In this document: one piece after another, positions 1-11,969 of the stretch | Position numbering within the stretch: the first letter of the stretch is position 1 | How the letters are laid out: each line of letters starts with the position of its first letter | Origin: Saccopteryx bilineata | Lineage: Eukaryota; Chordata; Mammalia; Chiroptera; Emballonuridae | Length of the DNA stretch: 64,000 nt | Assembly (NCBI RefSeq): GCF_036850765.1 | Contig: NC_089490.1 | Span: 107,626,574 to 107,690,573 of the forward strand | Reading direction: 5' to 3' | Program-made: the position numbers and the translations under genes | Notes under the pieces: model-generated | Database searches by the model: none | What the model was told of the DNA's origin: nothing | Seen by the model: only the letters and a program-made list of their open reading frames with translations

Positions 1-100
1 TTTTTAAATAAAATATGTATTTCCGATGGCTTTAGGCGACCCCTGTGTTTTGGTCATTTGACCCCCGCCGGGGTCACGACCCACAGGTTGAGAACCGCTG
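1..100 (-). mobile_element. SPIN-type hAT DNA transposon end, cut by window edge
   Basis: Read on the minus strand it begins cagcggttctcaacctgtgg, followed by a short GC-rich inverted stretch (gaccccggcgggggtc) and gtcgcctaaagccatcgg. I recognise this as the terminal region of SPIN-like hAT elements known from bats and several other tetrapods. The element's outer end is at 100; the eight bases after it (ttctatac) would be one copy of the target duplication. The other end is off the left side. Confidence 0.7.
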
Positions 101-379
101 TTCTATACCATCAACAGCATCTCAACAGTTGTCTATATGATTAGTAGTCTGTTGGACCATTTTTTCTCCCAGAAGATTTTCTTTGTAGTGCTCCTACCTT
201 TCCTGCTCCAAACACAAAGCTGCCCAGTGTATAAAGAATTGGTAATAGATGAGCTAAGACATTGATCCCCACAGCCCTCAGGAGTCTGGGCAGAGCCTGG
301 GCAGCCAAGGCCATGAACAGCCTCATTTTGTCTGCCCTGAAAATGTTTTAAAAAATGTTTATAAAGTACTCTGTTATTT

Positions 380-758
380 GTTAGGGTTGCTTATTATTCA
401 ATATCACAGACTGGGTGGTTTAAAGAACAGAAATTTATTTTCTCACAATTCTGAGGCTAGAAGTCCAAGATCAAGGTATTAGTAGGTTTGGTGTATTCTG
501 AGGCCTCTCTCTTCTTGGCTTGAAGATGGCAGGTTTCTTCTTTTGTCCTCATGTGGCCTTTTTTCTACACAAGAGTGCATCCTGGTATCTCTTTCTCTTA
601 TAAGGATTCCAATCTTTTTGGATTGGGGCCACTTGATGATTTATTTAACCTTAATTACCTCTTTAAAGTTTCTATCTCCAAATACAGTCACATGTTGAAG
701 TTTCTAGAGTGTTAGGTCTTCAACACATGAGTTGGAGGCGGAGCACAGTTCATAACAT
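380..758 (-). mobile_element. MaLR solo LTR (MLT1/MST type), decayed
   Basis: On the + strand it shows the reverse complement of the familiar MaLR LTR: cagactgggtggtttaaa, then agaaatttattttctcaca, aagtccaagatcaaggt, tgtcctcatgtggcc and finally caacacatgagtt. No internal viral coding sequence accompanies it, so it is an old solo LTR in the POLR3B intron. Confidence 0.75.
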
Positions 759-759
759 T

Positions 760-2000
760 CTAAGTCCACTGAGTGATACTCATTTGTGAAATTCCCTTTT
801 GAGCCTGTTTTTCAGTTCTTCCCAAATCACTATTCTCTCCCTACCCCACCTCCCATGGAATAGTCCATTCATCAAATCATGTATATTTGAACATGTTCTA
901 TGCTCATACTTATTTGTACTTTAATTGGGTATAGAATTCTAGGTTGAAACATTCTTTTCCCTAAGGATTTTGTTGGCACTGCTACATTATCATCTAGATT
1001 CCATGTAACTTATGTGAATTGTAACATCATTCTTCTTGACCTTTTTTTTGTGTGTGTACCCTGTTTTTCTCTCCGTCCCTTCTTTCTTCCCTCCTCATCC
1101 CACCACAATCCCCCACCTCCAGAAGTTTTTACACAGAATATTGACATTTCCTTTTTATTATTATTATTCCTGGTGCTAGAAAATAGTCCTGAATCCTGGA
1201 AGTTCATGTTTTTTACTTATTAAACATTTTCTTGTATTATTTTGTTGATAGTTTTCTCTTCATCATTTTCCCTGAACCCTTTCTGGTTTTCTTAATAGTT
1301 GTTGAATCTTCCAAATTGATGTTCTTCTGTTCTCACCTTTTCTCCCCCATTGTCCTTTTCTTTCTAGGAGATTTGATTGACTTAAATTTCTAGATTTTTT
1401 TTTTTAACTTACCATAATTTCTAATTTATAGCACAAAGTATATATTTTTAGTTATTAGCCTTACTTTTCTTAGGTTTTTTTTTTTCTTTTGCCTCTATTT
1501 CTTGACATATTTCTTCCCCTCCTATAGGTTTGATAGTCTAATTTATTATTCTTGGAAGCTTTCCTCAAATGCATGGTACCTTCTTGAACCCTGAAAAGCA
1601 ATTGTTAGCTCTATAGTCCAGGGATAGAAATCACTGTCTGGTGGAAGTCACTGTAGGGTGATCAAGTAGTGAAACATTTTCACTGCGAGTGCCATTTAGT
1701 TTCTACCTAGAATTTTTCTAACTCCTGCCTGAAGTATAAAGCTGGGAGTGAGGGTGAGGGCAGTGTTTAGGGCTTCAGCTGACCTTCTGGGAGCCAGGCA
1801 GTGACAGCAGCCCACTATCCAGTGCTCAGACTTCCATTTAATTCTTCTGTATCAGGCCAGTACATCATCCCACCCTCTACTGTGGTTGCTACTCGTGGGT
1901 CTTGGGTCATTGTGGTTCAGGTTCTCAGCAGTTGGGGAGGAAGGGTAATTTCCTGACTATATGGGGTGGGGAATAGAAAATTGGGATCTGATTATTTCTT
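760..2000. other. intron, T-rich; no gene seen
   Basis: Part of the long upstream POLR3B intron. Around 900-1560 the phrase gggtatagaattctaggttg and the T-rich run resemble the reverse strand of old L1 sequence, but the match is too weak to bound. I see no exon, promoter or RNA gene. Confidence 0.4.
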
Positions 2001-2004
2001 ATAC

Positions 2005-2690
2005 AGACATTTATTTCTACAAATATTTATTAAATATCTTCTGAGTATCTGATACTATTCTAGGCCCTGGTGATAAGCAGTGAGAAAATAAAATAAAATT
2101 CCAGCCTTTGTGGGGCTTAAATTCTTGTGGGCAAGTGTTGAGATGAAAAAAAAAGATAGCGAGGTGAGTAGGAGGCATGTTGTGGGGGGGGGGGGGGTAA
2201 GTGTGGTTAGTGGTTGAGTTTTCTATAAAGTGGTTGAGGAACATTACCTCATTGCAAAGAACATTGAGTGAAGACTTAAGCGAAGTAAGGAAGCAGACCC
2301 CGTATGGCTGAAAAGCGTTGGCAGTAAAAGGAAGGCCTGCATCCAGAGCTGGCCTGGAGAGCTGGAGGGCCAGTCGGGAGCCACTGTGGCCGAGCAGACT
2401 ACTATCAGTGTGAACAGCTTTGAGTGAGAGGGAAGACACTGGAGGACTCTGAGCAGATGAGAAATATGATATGACTTATTGTGACTACTGTGCTGAAAAC
2501 AGACTGTGGGGAACAAGAAAGGGAGTAACTAAAATTCTCTTATAGTACCCAGGTCAGAGTTGGTGATGAGTTGGGAAAGCAGAACAATAGGGAGATGATG
2601 AGAAAGGTTCAGTCTAGACACATTTTAAACATAGAGTCCATTGGAATTGGTGATGGATGGGGTGACTTTGAGTTGGTCTTTCTGTTTTTA
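2005..2690 (+). repeat. old interspersed repeat, family not assigned
   Basis: The opening (aatatttattaaatatcttc, then ctattctaggccctgg and gataagcagtgagaaaataa) and the later part (gagcagatgagaaatatgat, actgtgctgaaaacagactg) follow the order of a dispersed mammalian repeat that I recognise by pattern. Similar material is at 10.3-11.2, 25.5-26.2 and perhaps 45 kb. I cannot name the family with certainty. Confidence 0.5.
2184..2197 (+). repeat. 14-base G homopolymer
   Basis: An uninterrupted run of 14 G lies inside the old repeat; length is likely unstable and sequencing-sensitive. Confidence 0.9.
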
Positions 2691-2751
2691 GTCCCACACC
2701 TCATCCCACCTTTCTCAGTACTGTGTCTACTTCCTAGGCCTTCCCAGCAGT

Positions 2752-2771
2752 GGGGGTGGGGGGGGTGGGGG
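2752..2771 (+). other. G-quadruplex-capable motif
   Basis: Runs of five, eight and five G separated by single T can supply four G tracts with very short loops. It is on the non-template strand of POLR3B, so it would also be present in the nascent RNA. Confidence 0.6.
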
Positions 2772-3489
2772 TGAAGCCTTAATCAGTTCTCTTCTTCATA
2801 CGTCCTCTGCAGAGATTTAGGTTTGCCTTTCTCCTGTTAAACCACTTACTGTTCTTTCCTGTGTTTACCAGCTTTTGAGATTGTATAATTATATTTTGCC
2901 CATTCTTTTTCTATATAGATTTATACCTTAATTTTTTTAACACGTTAGTGAGGAGGAGTGGAGATAAACATATGCGTTTCATTTGCCTCATTTACTGGGA
3001 ATTTGTAGGTCTATTATTCAAGAATGTTCAACACAAGAATGCTTAGTGTGTTCAATTTTTACATTGCCAAATATTTGTGTACTGACCAGAGCCTTGCCTC
3101 TAAGGCTTGCTGTTTTTATTGACTATTTTAATTATTTCTAAGATTGAAAACTAATTTTAAAATGTTTAAAACTCACACTCTTAGAATTAATAAATGCTAA
3201 CAATAAACACTAAAAATCATCAGAAAAGTATTTATCCTATTTTGTCAATTCTTAATTATCTGAGAATTGCTTACCTGTTTTCAGGGTTATTATTGTAACT
3301 AAGGATTGGCATTTTGATTCTTTCCTTGCTTAACAGTCATCTGAAGCCAGGGACATGAGAGTAGCAGAGTCTATTTCTTGAAATTCTTTTCATTTATAAA
3401 TAAAATTATAAAGATTCAAAAATAGTAATGGTATTGCTAAATACTTGTGTACATTGTTATTAAATATCCAGAATACTTTTTTGGCTAAC

Positions 3490-3620
3490 TTAAGTATATT
3501 TTAGGCTCATTGAGGACAGGGAACAGGCCTTGATAATGTATTTAACTCCCAAAGCACCCAGCACAGGATTTTGCATATAATATGGTATTCATTCAGTATG
3601 TTTGTAGAGACTAAGTCATT
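3490..3620 (+). mobile_element. L2/MIR-type LINE 3' fragment
   Basis: The order gaggacagggaacaggcct, then acccagcacaggattttgca and ggtattcattcagtatgttt follows the well-known 3' end of L2-type elements (class, category, cagcacag, increment to attcaataaatg). Confidence 0.55.
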
Positions 3621-6412
3621 AAATAAAATATCTTAAATGAACAGACACAACAAACTAAAATCATCCTTCCCAAAATTACTGTGGGCTCAAAACTGTGTTG
3701 GACTCCCTAGGTACAAAAAAGGAAATTCAATGCTTAGCTAAAACCCATGAGGAATTGTCTTTATACCTGAAGCAAGAAAAGATGAATACCAAGGATTACA
3801 TATAGTTAAAGACTAAATTATATGGTAAAGACCATTCATGATAGAGAAGTTTGGAGTTTATTGTGGAAGGGAATAAAATCTTAGAGTTTTAAAAGACCTT
3901 CCAGGAGTCTAGTCTGAATCTATCTTGCCAGTGTGAGAATGCCTTACACCCCTTCTTATCAATCTACTGGAGAAGTGCCACTCATACATAGATACGCAGA
4001 CAAAGAAAGAATCCATCAAATACCATGAATAACCAAGGTGATGAGGCAGCTCAGAAAGGAAATGAAAAGTCTCCAGAAAACAAACTTAAAGACAAGGAAA
4101 TATGTGACTTAAATGAGAGAGAATTCAAGACTGCAGTTCTGAAAAAACTCAGTGAGCTGCAAGAAGACACAGATAGGCAGTTTAATTAGCACAGAAAACA
4201 AATTAATGAACAAAAATAATTTACTAAAGAAATTGAAACTTTAAAAAGAACGAAACAAAAATTTTGATGATGAACTCAGTAAAAGAGATAAAGAGTGAAC
4301 TAACAAGCATAGGATAGAACTGACCATCTGGAGGAAAGAGTGATATAGAAGATAAAAATTTAGAAATGACACAGGGGAAGGAGAGAGACTTAAGCATGAA
4401 AAAAAAATGAAAGAACTCTACTAGTACTGACTCCATCAGGAAGAGCAATATAAGAAAAAATAGGCATACCAGAAGAAGAGAGGGAGAAGGAAATAAAGAG
4501 CTTATTCAAATAAATAGTTGACAAGAACTTCCCAAACCTATGGAAAGAGCTAGATCCTTGAATCCAAGAAGCAAACAGAACACCTAATTACCTCAATCCA
4601 AAAAGGCCTTCTCCAAGGCACATGTGTTAAAACTGTCAAAAATTAATGACAGAGAAAGAGTTTTCAAGGCAGTCAGGGAAGAGAAGAAAATAACCTATAA
4701 AGGAAAGCCCATTAGATTATCATTGGATTCCTCACCAGTAACTTTGCAAGGCAGAAGACAGTGGAACCAAATACTCAAACTACTATGAGAGAAATTGCCA
4801 GCCAGGATAATGTATCCAACAAGTTATCTTGTAGATATGAAGGAGAAATAAAAACTTTTCCAGACATACAGAAGCTGAGGGAATTTATCACCAGAAGGAC
4901 CCCCATTGCAGGAAATACTCAAGGAGGTTATTCTACCTGAAAAAAAAAAAAAAGGTCACAAAACTATGATTAAGACCACCAACAAACTTATAGCAGAAAC
5001 CAGGGATAATTTGTAACAGCAAGAACATAAAAGGAAGGGAGTAAAGGTCTGAATTTGCAAAGAAGAATCAATATCAGATGCATTCAAAAGAAAAAGGACT
5101 ACTGTATACATGAAACTTTCTTTTTCATAAACCTAGTGGTAACCTCACACCAAAGAAAAAAACACAAAACAGAAACAAGAAAAACCCCAAAAGTAAGATT
5201 CATAACTTAAAATAGAGAAAACAGAAGAAGAAAGTATGTAATACAAACAAAAACAGCAGACTGAAACACAAAGGTAAAGAACCAATGGAGGCACAGAGCT
5301 ACCAGAAAACAAAAGATAAAATGACTATAGGAATCCTCATACATCAATAATCACTATAAATATAAATGGGCTGAATTCACCAATAAAAAGGCAATGAGTA
5401 GCACATGGGATTAAAAACCAAAGTCTAACTAGATATTGCCTTCAGGAAAACATCTAAGCTGAAAAGACAAAGATAAACTCAAAAGGGTGAAAAATGATTC
5501 CTCAAGGAAATAGCATTCACCGAAAAGCAGGTGTAGCCATACTTGTATCAGACAAAATAGATTTTAAGATAACAAAGGTCACAAGAGACAAAGATGGACA
5601 TTTTATGATAAGTGGGACACTATATCAATACTTCTCAATATATATATATGTGCCCAATCAGGGCCACTGAAGTATATAAAGCAACTACTAACAGAATTAA
5701 AGGAAGAAACTGACAAAAAACATAATCAAAGCACAGGACCTAAATACTCCATTGACAGTTCTAGGTAGAGCATACAAACAGAAAATTAATGAAGAAGTTC
5801 TGGCTTTAAAGACACATTGATTGACTAAACAGACATAACTGACATTTATAGAGCCTTTCATCATAAAACATTAAATTATACATTCTTCACCAATGCACGT
5901 GGGACATTCTCAAGGATAGATTATATATTGAATCACAAAACCAACCTCAGTAAATTTAAGAAGATTGAAATCATACCAAACATATTGTCTGAGTACATTG
6001 CATTGAAATTTGAACTCAACTGCAAAAAGGTAGTAAAAAACACAAATATGTGGTGATTAAACAACATACTACTAAAAATATCTAAGATGAAAAAGAAATA
6101 AAAGGTGAAATTGAAAGATATATAGAGACAAATGAGAATGACAATATGACATATTAGAACTTCTGGGTTGTAGCAAAAGCATTAATAAGAAGGAGGTTTA
6201 TATCATTACAGGCTTATCTCAAGAAACAAGAGAAATTCCAAGTAAACAACCTAACTAGGAACTAGGAAAAGAAGAATAAAGGCAACCCAAAATCAGCAGA
6301 AGATAGAAAATAATAAAAATTAAAGCAGAATGGAATGAAATAGAGAACAGAAAGACTATACAAAAAAAATAATAATACAACAGAGAGTTGGTTCTTTGAA
6401 AGATTAATAAAA

Positions 6413-6802
6413 TTGACAACCCCTTGGCTAGACTCACTAAGGAAAAAAGAGACTCATATAAATAAAATCAGAAATGAAAGTGGAGAAGTTACCACAGATA
6501 TACAAAGGATCATACTAGAATACTTTGGAAGACTATATGCCATCAAATCTAATAACCTAGAAGAAATGGATAAGTACTTAGAAATATATAAGTTTCCTAG
6601 ATGGAACCATGAAGAATTGTACAATCTAAATAGATCAGTCAGCAGTAAGGAAATTGAAACAATTATCCAAAACCTCCCCCAAAATAAAAGTCTAGGACCA
6701 GATGGCTTAACATTCAAAGAAAATTTGATATCTTTTCTTCTCAACTCTTCCAAAAAATTGAAGAGGCAGTACTTCCTAACACCTTTTATGAGGCCAGTGT
6801 AA
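6413..6802 (+). pseudogene. L1 ORF2 fragment (segment just before and into the reverse transcriptase)
   Basis: A 129-residue open stretch contains TPWLDSLRKKETHINKIRNE and later [20 protein letters not shown], which match the conserved L1 ORF2 region leading into the RT domain (the NKSPGPDGF-type motif). It starts and ends at chance codons within the decayed element and lacks the catalytic part. Confidence 0.8.
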
Positions 6803-7939
6803 CCCTGATACCAAAACCTGGCAAGGGAAACACAGGAAAAGAAAAGTACAGACCAATATCTCTGATGATTATAGATGCAAAATCTTAAAACAAAATACTA
6901 GCAAATTAAATACAATACATTAAAAAAATAATACATCATGATCAAGTGGGGTTTATTTTGGGCTCAAGGATGGTTCAGTATACACAAATAAATCCAGATA
7001 ATGTACCACATTAACAAAACAAAGGATAAAAATCACATGATCTTGTCAATAGATACAGAAAAAACATTTGATAATAGACAAATTCATGCATGGTAAAAAC
7101 ACTCAATAAATGGGTACAGAAGGAAAGTACCTCAACATAATAAAGGACATTTATGTCAAACTCTCAGCTAGTGTCATACTCAATGGTGAAAAACTGAAAG
7201 CTTTCCCTCTAAAATCAGGAACAAGACAAGAATATCTACTCTTACCACTGTTACTCAACATAGTTTTAGAAGTCCTAGACAGAGCAATCAGACAACAAAA
7301 AGAAATAAAGGCATCCAAATTGCTAATTAAGAAGTAAAAGTGTCACCTTTTGCAGATGACATGTTTCCAAATAAAGAAAACCCTAAAGACTTCACCAAAA
7401 CCTGTTAGAAACAATATACAATAAAGTTACAGGATACAAAATCAATGTTCAAAAATCCACTGCATTTCTATATACTAACAATGAAATTTTAGAAACAGAA
7501 ATGAAAAAAAAAAAACTAGTCCTTTTGCAGTTTCAACAAAAAGAATAAAATACCTAGGACTAAAATTAACAAAGGATTTGAAGGACCTATATACTGAAAA
7601 CTACAAAGCATTATTAAAAGGGATTAAAAAAAGGCACAATGAGATGGAAAGATAATTCATGTTTATGGATTAGAAGAATCAAACAGTTAAAATGTCCATA
7701 TTACTTAAAGCAATATACCAATTTAATGCAATCCCTATCAAAATCCCAATGACATTTTTTAAAGAAATAGAACCAAAAAAATCAAATTTGTATGGAACCA
7801 CAAAAGACCCAAAATAGCCAAAGCAATCGTAAGAAAAAAAGAATGAAGCTGGAGGTATCACACTACCTGACTTCAAATTATACTACAGAGCAACAATAAT
7901 CAAACAATATGGTATTGGCAGAAAAACAGACACATAGAC

Positions 7940-8258
7940 CAGGGTTTGGGAACCTTTTTGGCTGAGAGAGCCATGAACGCCACATATTTTAAAATGTAAT
8001 TTTTTGAGAGCCATACAACAACCCATGTATGTTATGCATTATCCAGTAAAAATTTGGTGTTGTCCGGAAGACAGCTGTGATTGGCTCCAGCCACCCACAA
8101 CCATGAACATGAGCGGTAGGAAATGAATGGATTGTAATACATGAGAATGTTATATATTTTTTAAGTTATTATTTTTTTATTAAAGATTTGTCTGCGAGCC
8201 AGACGCAGCCATCAAAAAAGCCACATCTGTCTCGCGAGCCATAGGTTCCCAACCCCTG
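7940..8258. mobile_element. non-autonomous hAT transposon (319 bp) inside L1
   Basis: It begins cagggtttgggaacct and ends aggttcccaacccctg, imperfect terminal inverted repeats. It is flanked by a perfect 8-bp duplication, acatagac, at 7932-7939 and 8259-8266, the length expected for hAT. Removing it restores continuous L1 ORF2 sequence, so it jumped in after the L1. It has no coding capacity. Confidence 0.92.
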
Positions 8259-8417
8259 ACATAGACAATGGAACAGAATTACAGAATTGAGGGCCCAAAA
8301 TTTAAACCGTGATATGGGTAAATAACTTTTGACAAAGGAGCCAAAAGCACACAATGGAGAAAAGAAAGCCTTTTCAATAAATGGTACTGGGAAAATTAGA
8401 AAGCCATATGTGAAAGA

Positions 8418-8753
8418 ATGAAACTAGACTACAGTTTGTCCCCATGTACAAAAATTAATTCAAAATGGATCAAAGACCTAAATATAAGATCTGAAACAAT
8501 AAATTACATAGAAAAAAATGTAGGTTCTAAACTCATGGACCTTAGTCTTAGAAAAGATTTTATGGATTTGACCCCAAAAGCAAGGAAAATACGGCAAAAA
8601 TTAACAAATAGGACTGTATCAAACAAAAGCTTCTGCCCAGCAAAAGAAACCACCAACAAAATAAGAAGGCTTACTGAATGGGAGATGATATTTATAAACA
8701 ATAGCTCCAATGAGGAGTTAACATTCAAATATATAAAGAACTCATACAACTAA
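8418..8753 (+). pseudogene. L1 ORF2 C-terminal fragment
   Basis: A 111-residue open stretch directly after the hAT insertion carries old ORF2 C-terminal sequence (MKLDYSLSPCTKINSKWIK and following). It is a broken piece of the surrounding L1 with no independent gene character. Confidence 0.7.
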
Positions 8754-9894
8754 CATCAGACAAACAAATCCAATTAAATTGGTCAAAGGATCTAAACAGA
8801 CACTTCTCCCAAGAAGACATACAAAGGGCCAACATATATGAAAAATGCTCAACTTCACTAGCTATTAGAGAAATGTAAATCAGCACTACAATTAGATACC
8901 ACCTTACACCTGTTAGAATGGCTACTATCAACAGTCAAATAATAACAAGTGTTGGAGAGATTGTGGAGAAAATGGAACTCTCATTCACTGCTGGTGGAAA
9001 TGTAAACTGGGACAGCTACTATGGAAAACAGTATAGAGGGTCCTCAAAAAATTGAGAATAGAATTACCATATGACCAAATAATCTCTCTTCTGTGTATCT
9101 GCCTAAAAAAACTTGAAAACCTTTATTCACAAAGATATATGTTCATTGTAGCACTGTTCACGGCAGCCAAGAAATGGAAACAACCAAAGTGTTCTTCAAA
9201 GATGATTGGGTAAAGAAGAGTTGGTACATGTATACAATGGAATACTAAGCCATAAGAAAAGATAAAATCCTGCCATTTGCAACAACATGGATGGACCTCA
9301 AAAATATTTTGCTAAGTGAAATAAGTCAGAAAAAGCTAAGAACTGTGTAATTTCACTCATGTGGGATATAAAACTGGAACTCATAGACACAGATAACAGT
9401 ATGATTACCAAAGGGAAAGAGGGTAGGGTAAAGGGTTCAAAATATATGATGACAGAAGATGATTTGACTTTGGGTGATGTGCACACAATGCGATATACAG
9501 AATCATGTGTTATGGAAATCTACACTTGAAACCTATATAAGGTTATTAACTAGTGTCTCCTCAATAAATTTAATCAAAAAAGAAAACTAGAATCAATATC
9601 CCCTATGAATGTAGATGCAAGAATGTCTTTTAGATTGCCTCTGACAGATGGTTTTGCACTTTGCATGTAGCAACTAAAGGGAGGCCCTGGCTGCTTCTGA
9701 AGCAGCCTGTTCTGTAGAGGCTTTGCTCTGATGGTTGTACTGAGCCTGACTGTGTGCCTGGTTCTGTGATGTACACCTCTCAGTCCTGCCCTGTCCTGTA
9801 GATAATCTGAATGGACACATTCCCCCTTTTCTTCTAAGTCACCCTCTGTTCAGAATTCAAAGAAAGCCTCAGGCTGGGACAGAGTATAGCAGAG

Positions 9895-10065
9895 AGGTAA
9901 TGGTCTTGTTCACTATGTGAGCTGTTTTACCCTTGTATGCCTTGATTTCCTCCTCTTTAAAATGGAGGCGGTTTCCTAGTTGTTGTTATTGGGATTAAAC
10001 AAAACAGTGTATGTGAAGCAGCAAGCACAGTGCCTGGTCAGTAAAGGTGAGCTGCTGTCATTGGG
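9895..10065 (+). mobile_element. MIR SINE fragment
   Basis: The order gatttcctcctctttaaaat, then gttgttattgggattaaac and agcacagtgcctggtcagta follows the MIR consensus core and 3' part. Confidence 0.65.
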
Positions 10066-10257
10066 TCTGTCCTGTGTTTTCTCTGATAGGCTGGCCAGGG
10101 AAGGAAGGCTCAGGGGCTGGGTAGGATATGGACTGGGAGAGCTGTGATGAAGCTGGGTCCTGTGAAAGAAAAGTGGGTGGGCAACAGAGAAGACCAAAGT
10201 GATAGGACTTGCTGACTAGCAGGACTAAAGAGAAAAGGAACCACAGTGACTATGGTT

Positions 10258-11180
10258 TTAAGCCTGGTAAATGAGGGCACCAATCACAAAGCAATTTTGC
10301 ATCATATGTACCAAGAACTCTTCTAGATACTGGAAATACAATGGTAAACAGACTGACAGAGTCTCTGTTCTCCTGGAGTTTATGTTCTCTTGGGGAAGGA
10401 AACAGAAAAGAAGTAAACAAAGACTGGCATGATAATTTAAGATAGTGGTAAGCACTGTATATGAAGGGTGATATGAAAGTGATTTGTTTGGGGGTTAGGA
10501 GGGTGTACTTTAGATTGATGGTCTCTTGAAGAAAGTGACGTTTGAGTTGAGATCTAAAGGATTAAAAAGAGCCAGCCAAGCAAAAATCTGGGAGAATTAA
10601 GTTCAAGAGCCCTGAGGCATGAATGAGTTTGGAATATTCAAGAAGCAGGAAAAAGACCAGTCTGGTCAGGCATGTGAGATATGGTGAGAGAAACAGGATG
10701 GGACACATCCGGCAGGGCTTTGTGGAAGCAAAGCAGTGACGAGGTCTAGAGTTACTATTCTAAGAGATCACCCTGGATTCCATATGGAGAACAGATTGGA
10801 GCAGGGACCAGGAAGAGAAACAGGGAGACTAGCACAGGGTTCCGGGCGAGAGAGGATAGTAGCAGTGGAAAAATACAAGTGATGGATTCTGGATGTACTC
10901 TGGAATGAGCCTTGCTGATAGCTGAGATGTTGGAGAGGAATAGACAGGAACTGAGGATGAGGTTTGTGGCCTGATCAGCCAGTGATGCTGTTTACCAAGA
11001 TGGGGAGGACAGGGGAAGGAATTGTTCTTTGGTGTTAGGAGGGGTTGAGAGTTTGAGCCTCAGGTTAGAGATGCCCATTGGACTCCCAAGTGAAGGTGTT
11101 GAGTAGACAGTTGGATATAGAGTCTAGAGCTTCAAAGAGGTTAAGGCTAGAGATAAAATTTGGGAATCATCTGCATGTGA
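10258..11180 (+). repeat. old interspersed repeat, family not assigned
   Basis: The succession atactggaaatacaatggta, tgacgtttgagttgagatct, agccctgaggcatgaatg, gggctttgtggaagcaaagc, ggtctagagttactattcta and gttgagagtttgagcctcag matches in order the same dispersed mammalian repeat as at 2.0-2.7 and 25.5-26.2 kb. It is long but has no usable reading frame. Confidence 0.5.
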
Positions 11181-11272
11181 ATTTATAGTATTTTACCTTT
11201 TGTGTATTATTAATTTACAATCATTTCCATATATATTGTATCCTTTCTAGTAGGTATTGTTATTCCTATATA

Positions 11273-11869
11273 CAGTGTGTCCGTAAAGTCATGGTGTACT
11301 TTTGACCGGTCACAGGAAAGCAACAAAAGATGATAGAAATGTGAAATCTGCACCAAATAAAAGGAAAACTCTCCCAGTTTCATACCTATTCAGTGCAGTT
11401 CGATGTGGGCTCACACACAGATTTTTTAGGGCTCCTTAGGTAGCTATCCCATATAACCTCTACATACTCGTCACTGACTGATGGCCTACCAGAACGGGGT
11501 TTCTCCACCAAACTGCTGGTTTTCTTCAACTGCTTATCCCACCGAGTAATGTTATTCCTATGTGGTGGCGCTTCGTTATAAATGCGCCAATATTCACGTT
11601 GCACTTTGGTCACGGATTCGAATTTAGCGAGCCACAGAACACACTGAACTTTCCTCTGTACCATCCAAATCTCGACTGGCATGGCCGTGGGCTGCTCCGC
11701 TGTATACACAGTGTTACGTCATCATCTGCACATGCGCACATGCTGTCACATCATCCTACAGAAACTGGGAGGGTTTTCCTTTTATTTGGTGCAGATTTCA
11801 CATTTCTATCATCTTTTGTTGCTTTCCTGTGACCGGTCAAAAGTGCACCATGACTTTACGGACACACTG
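11273..11869 (-). mobile_element. mariner-type (Tc1/mariner) deletion derivative, copy 1
   Basis: The ends are near-identical inverted repeats of about 109 bp (11273-11381 and 11761-11869) starting cagtgtgtccgtaaagtcat, with only two mismatches. It is flanked by TA on both sides, the mariner target. The inside keeps a minus-strand frame for the transposase N-terminus only. A second copy with the same structure is at 37463-38057. The inverted repeats are much longer than the roughly 30 bp usual for mariners. Confidence 0.88.
11386..11709 (-). pseudogene. truncated mariner transposase: DNA-binding part only (107 aa)
   Basis: The open frame contains KFESVTKVQREYWRIYNEAP, then ITRWDKQ and VEKPRSGRPSVSDE. 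This is the first helix-turn-helix of mariner transposases followed by the GRP-type AT-hook-like linker. It enters the second HTH (RSPKKSV) and stops at TSNCTE. The entire catalytic DD(D/E) domain is missing, so it cannot cut DNA, though the DNA-binding half could in principle bind the ends if expressed. Stop position and length are the same as in the copy at 37574-37897, so the truncation predates at least one of the insertions. Confidence 0.8.
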
Positions 11870-11969
11870 TAGAACCAGGAAATTGAGGCTCAGAGAGGTG
11901 ATTACCCTGCCTACCACAGCCTAGTACTGGTAGAGTCAGGATTGGAGTGCAGGTTTATTATTCTAAGTG

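Larger units (their letters stand above)
3950..9582 (+). mobile_element. LINE-1, near full span but heavily decayed
   Basis: An ORF1-like start is near 4025 and coiled-coil-type ORF1 remnants run to about 4960. ORF2 remnants run from about 5400 to 9200. Recognisable ORF2 pieces include [14 protein letters not shown] (6413-6802 frame) and the reverse-transcriptase FADD motif near 7350. The 3' end shows the usual gaaataagtcag region and ends in an A-rich tail at about 9580. Many stops and frameshifts break both frames, so it is inactive. A hAT element interrupts it at 7940-8258. The 5' limit is uncertain. Confidence 0.85.
11200..11965 (-). mobile_element. MIR SINE, split by a mariner insertion
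   Basis: Left part (tagtaggtattgttattcct, to 11270) and right part (aggaaattgaggctcagaga, from 11872) join into the reverse complement of MIR when the mariner at 11273-11869 is removed. This shows an old MIR hit by a younger DNA transposon. Confidence 0.7.

Noticed and set aside
2017..2516. 140-aa and 90-aa minus-strand frames
   Set aside because: They overlap each other in different frames within an old repeat and cross the G14 tract.
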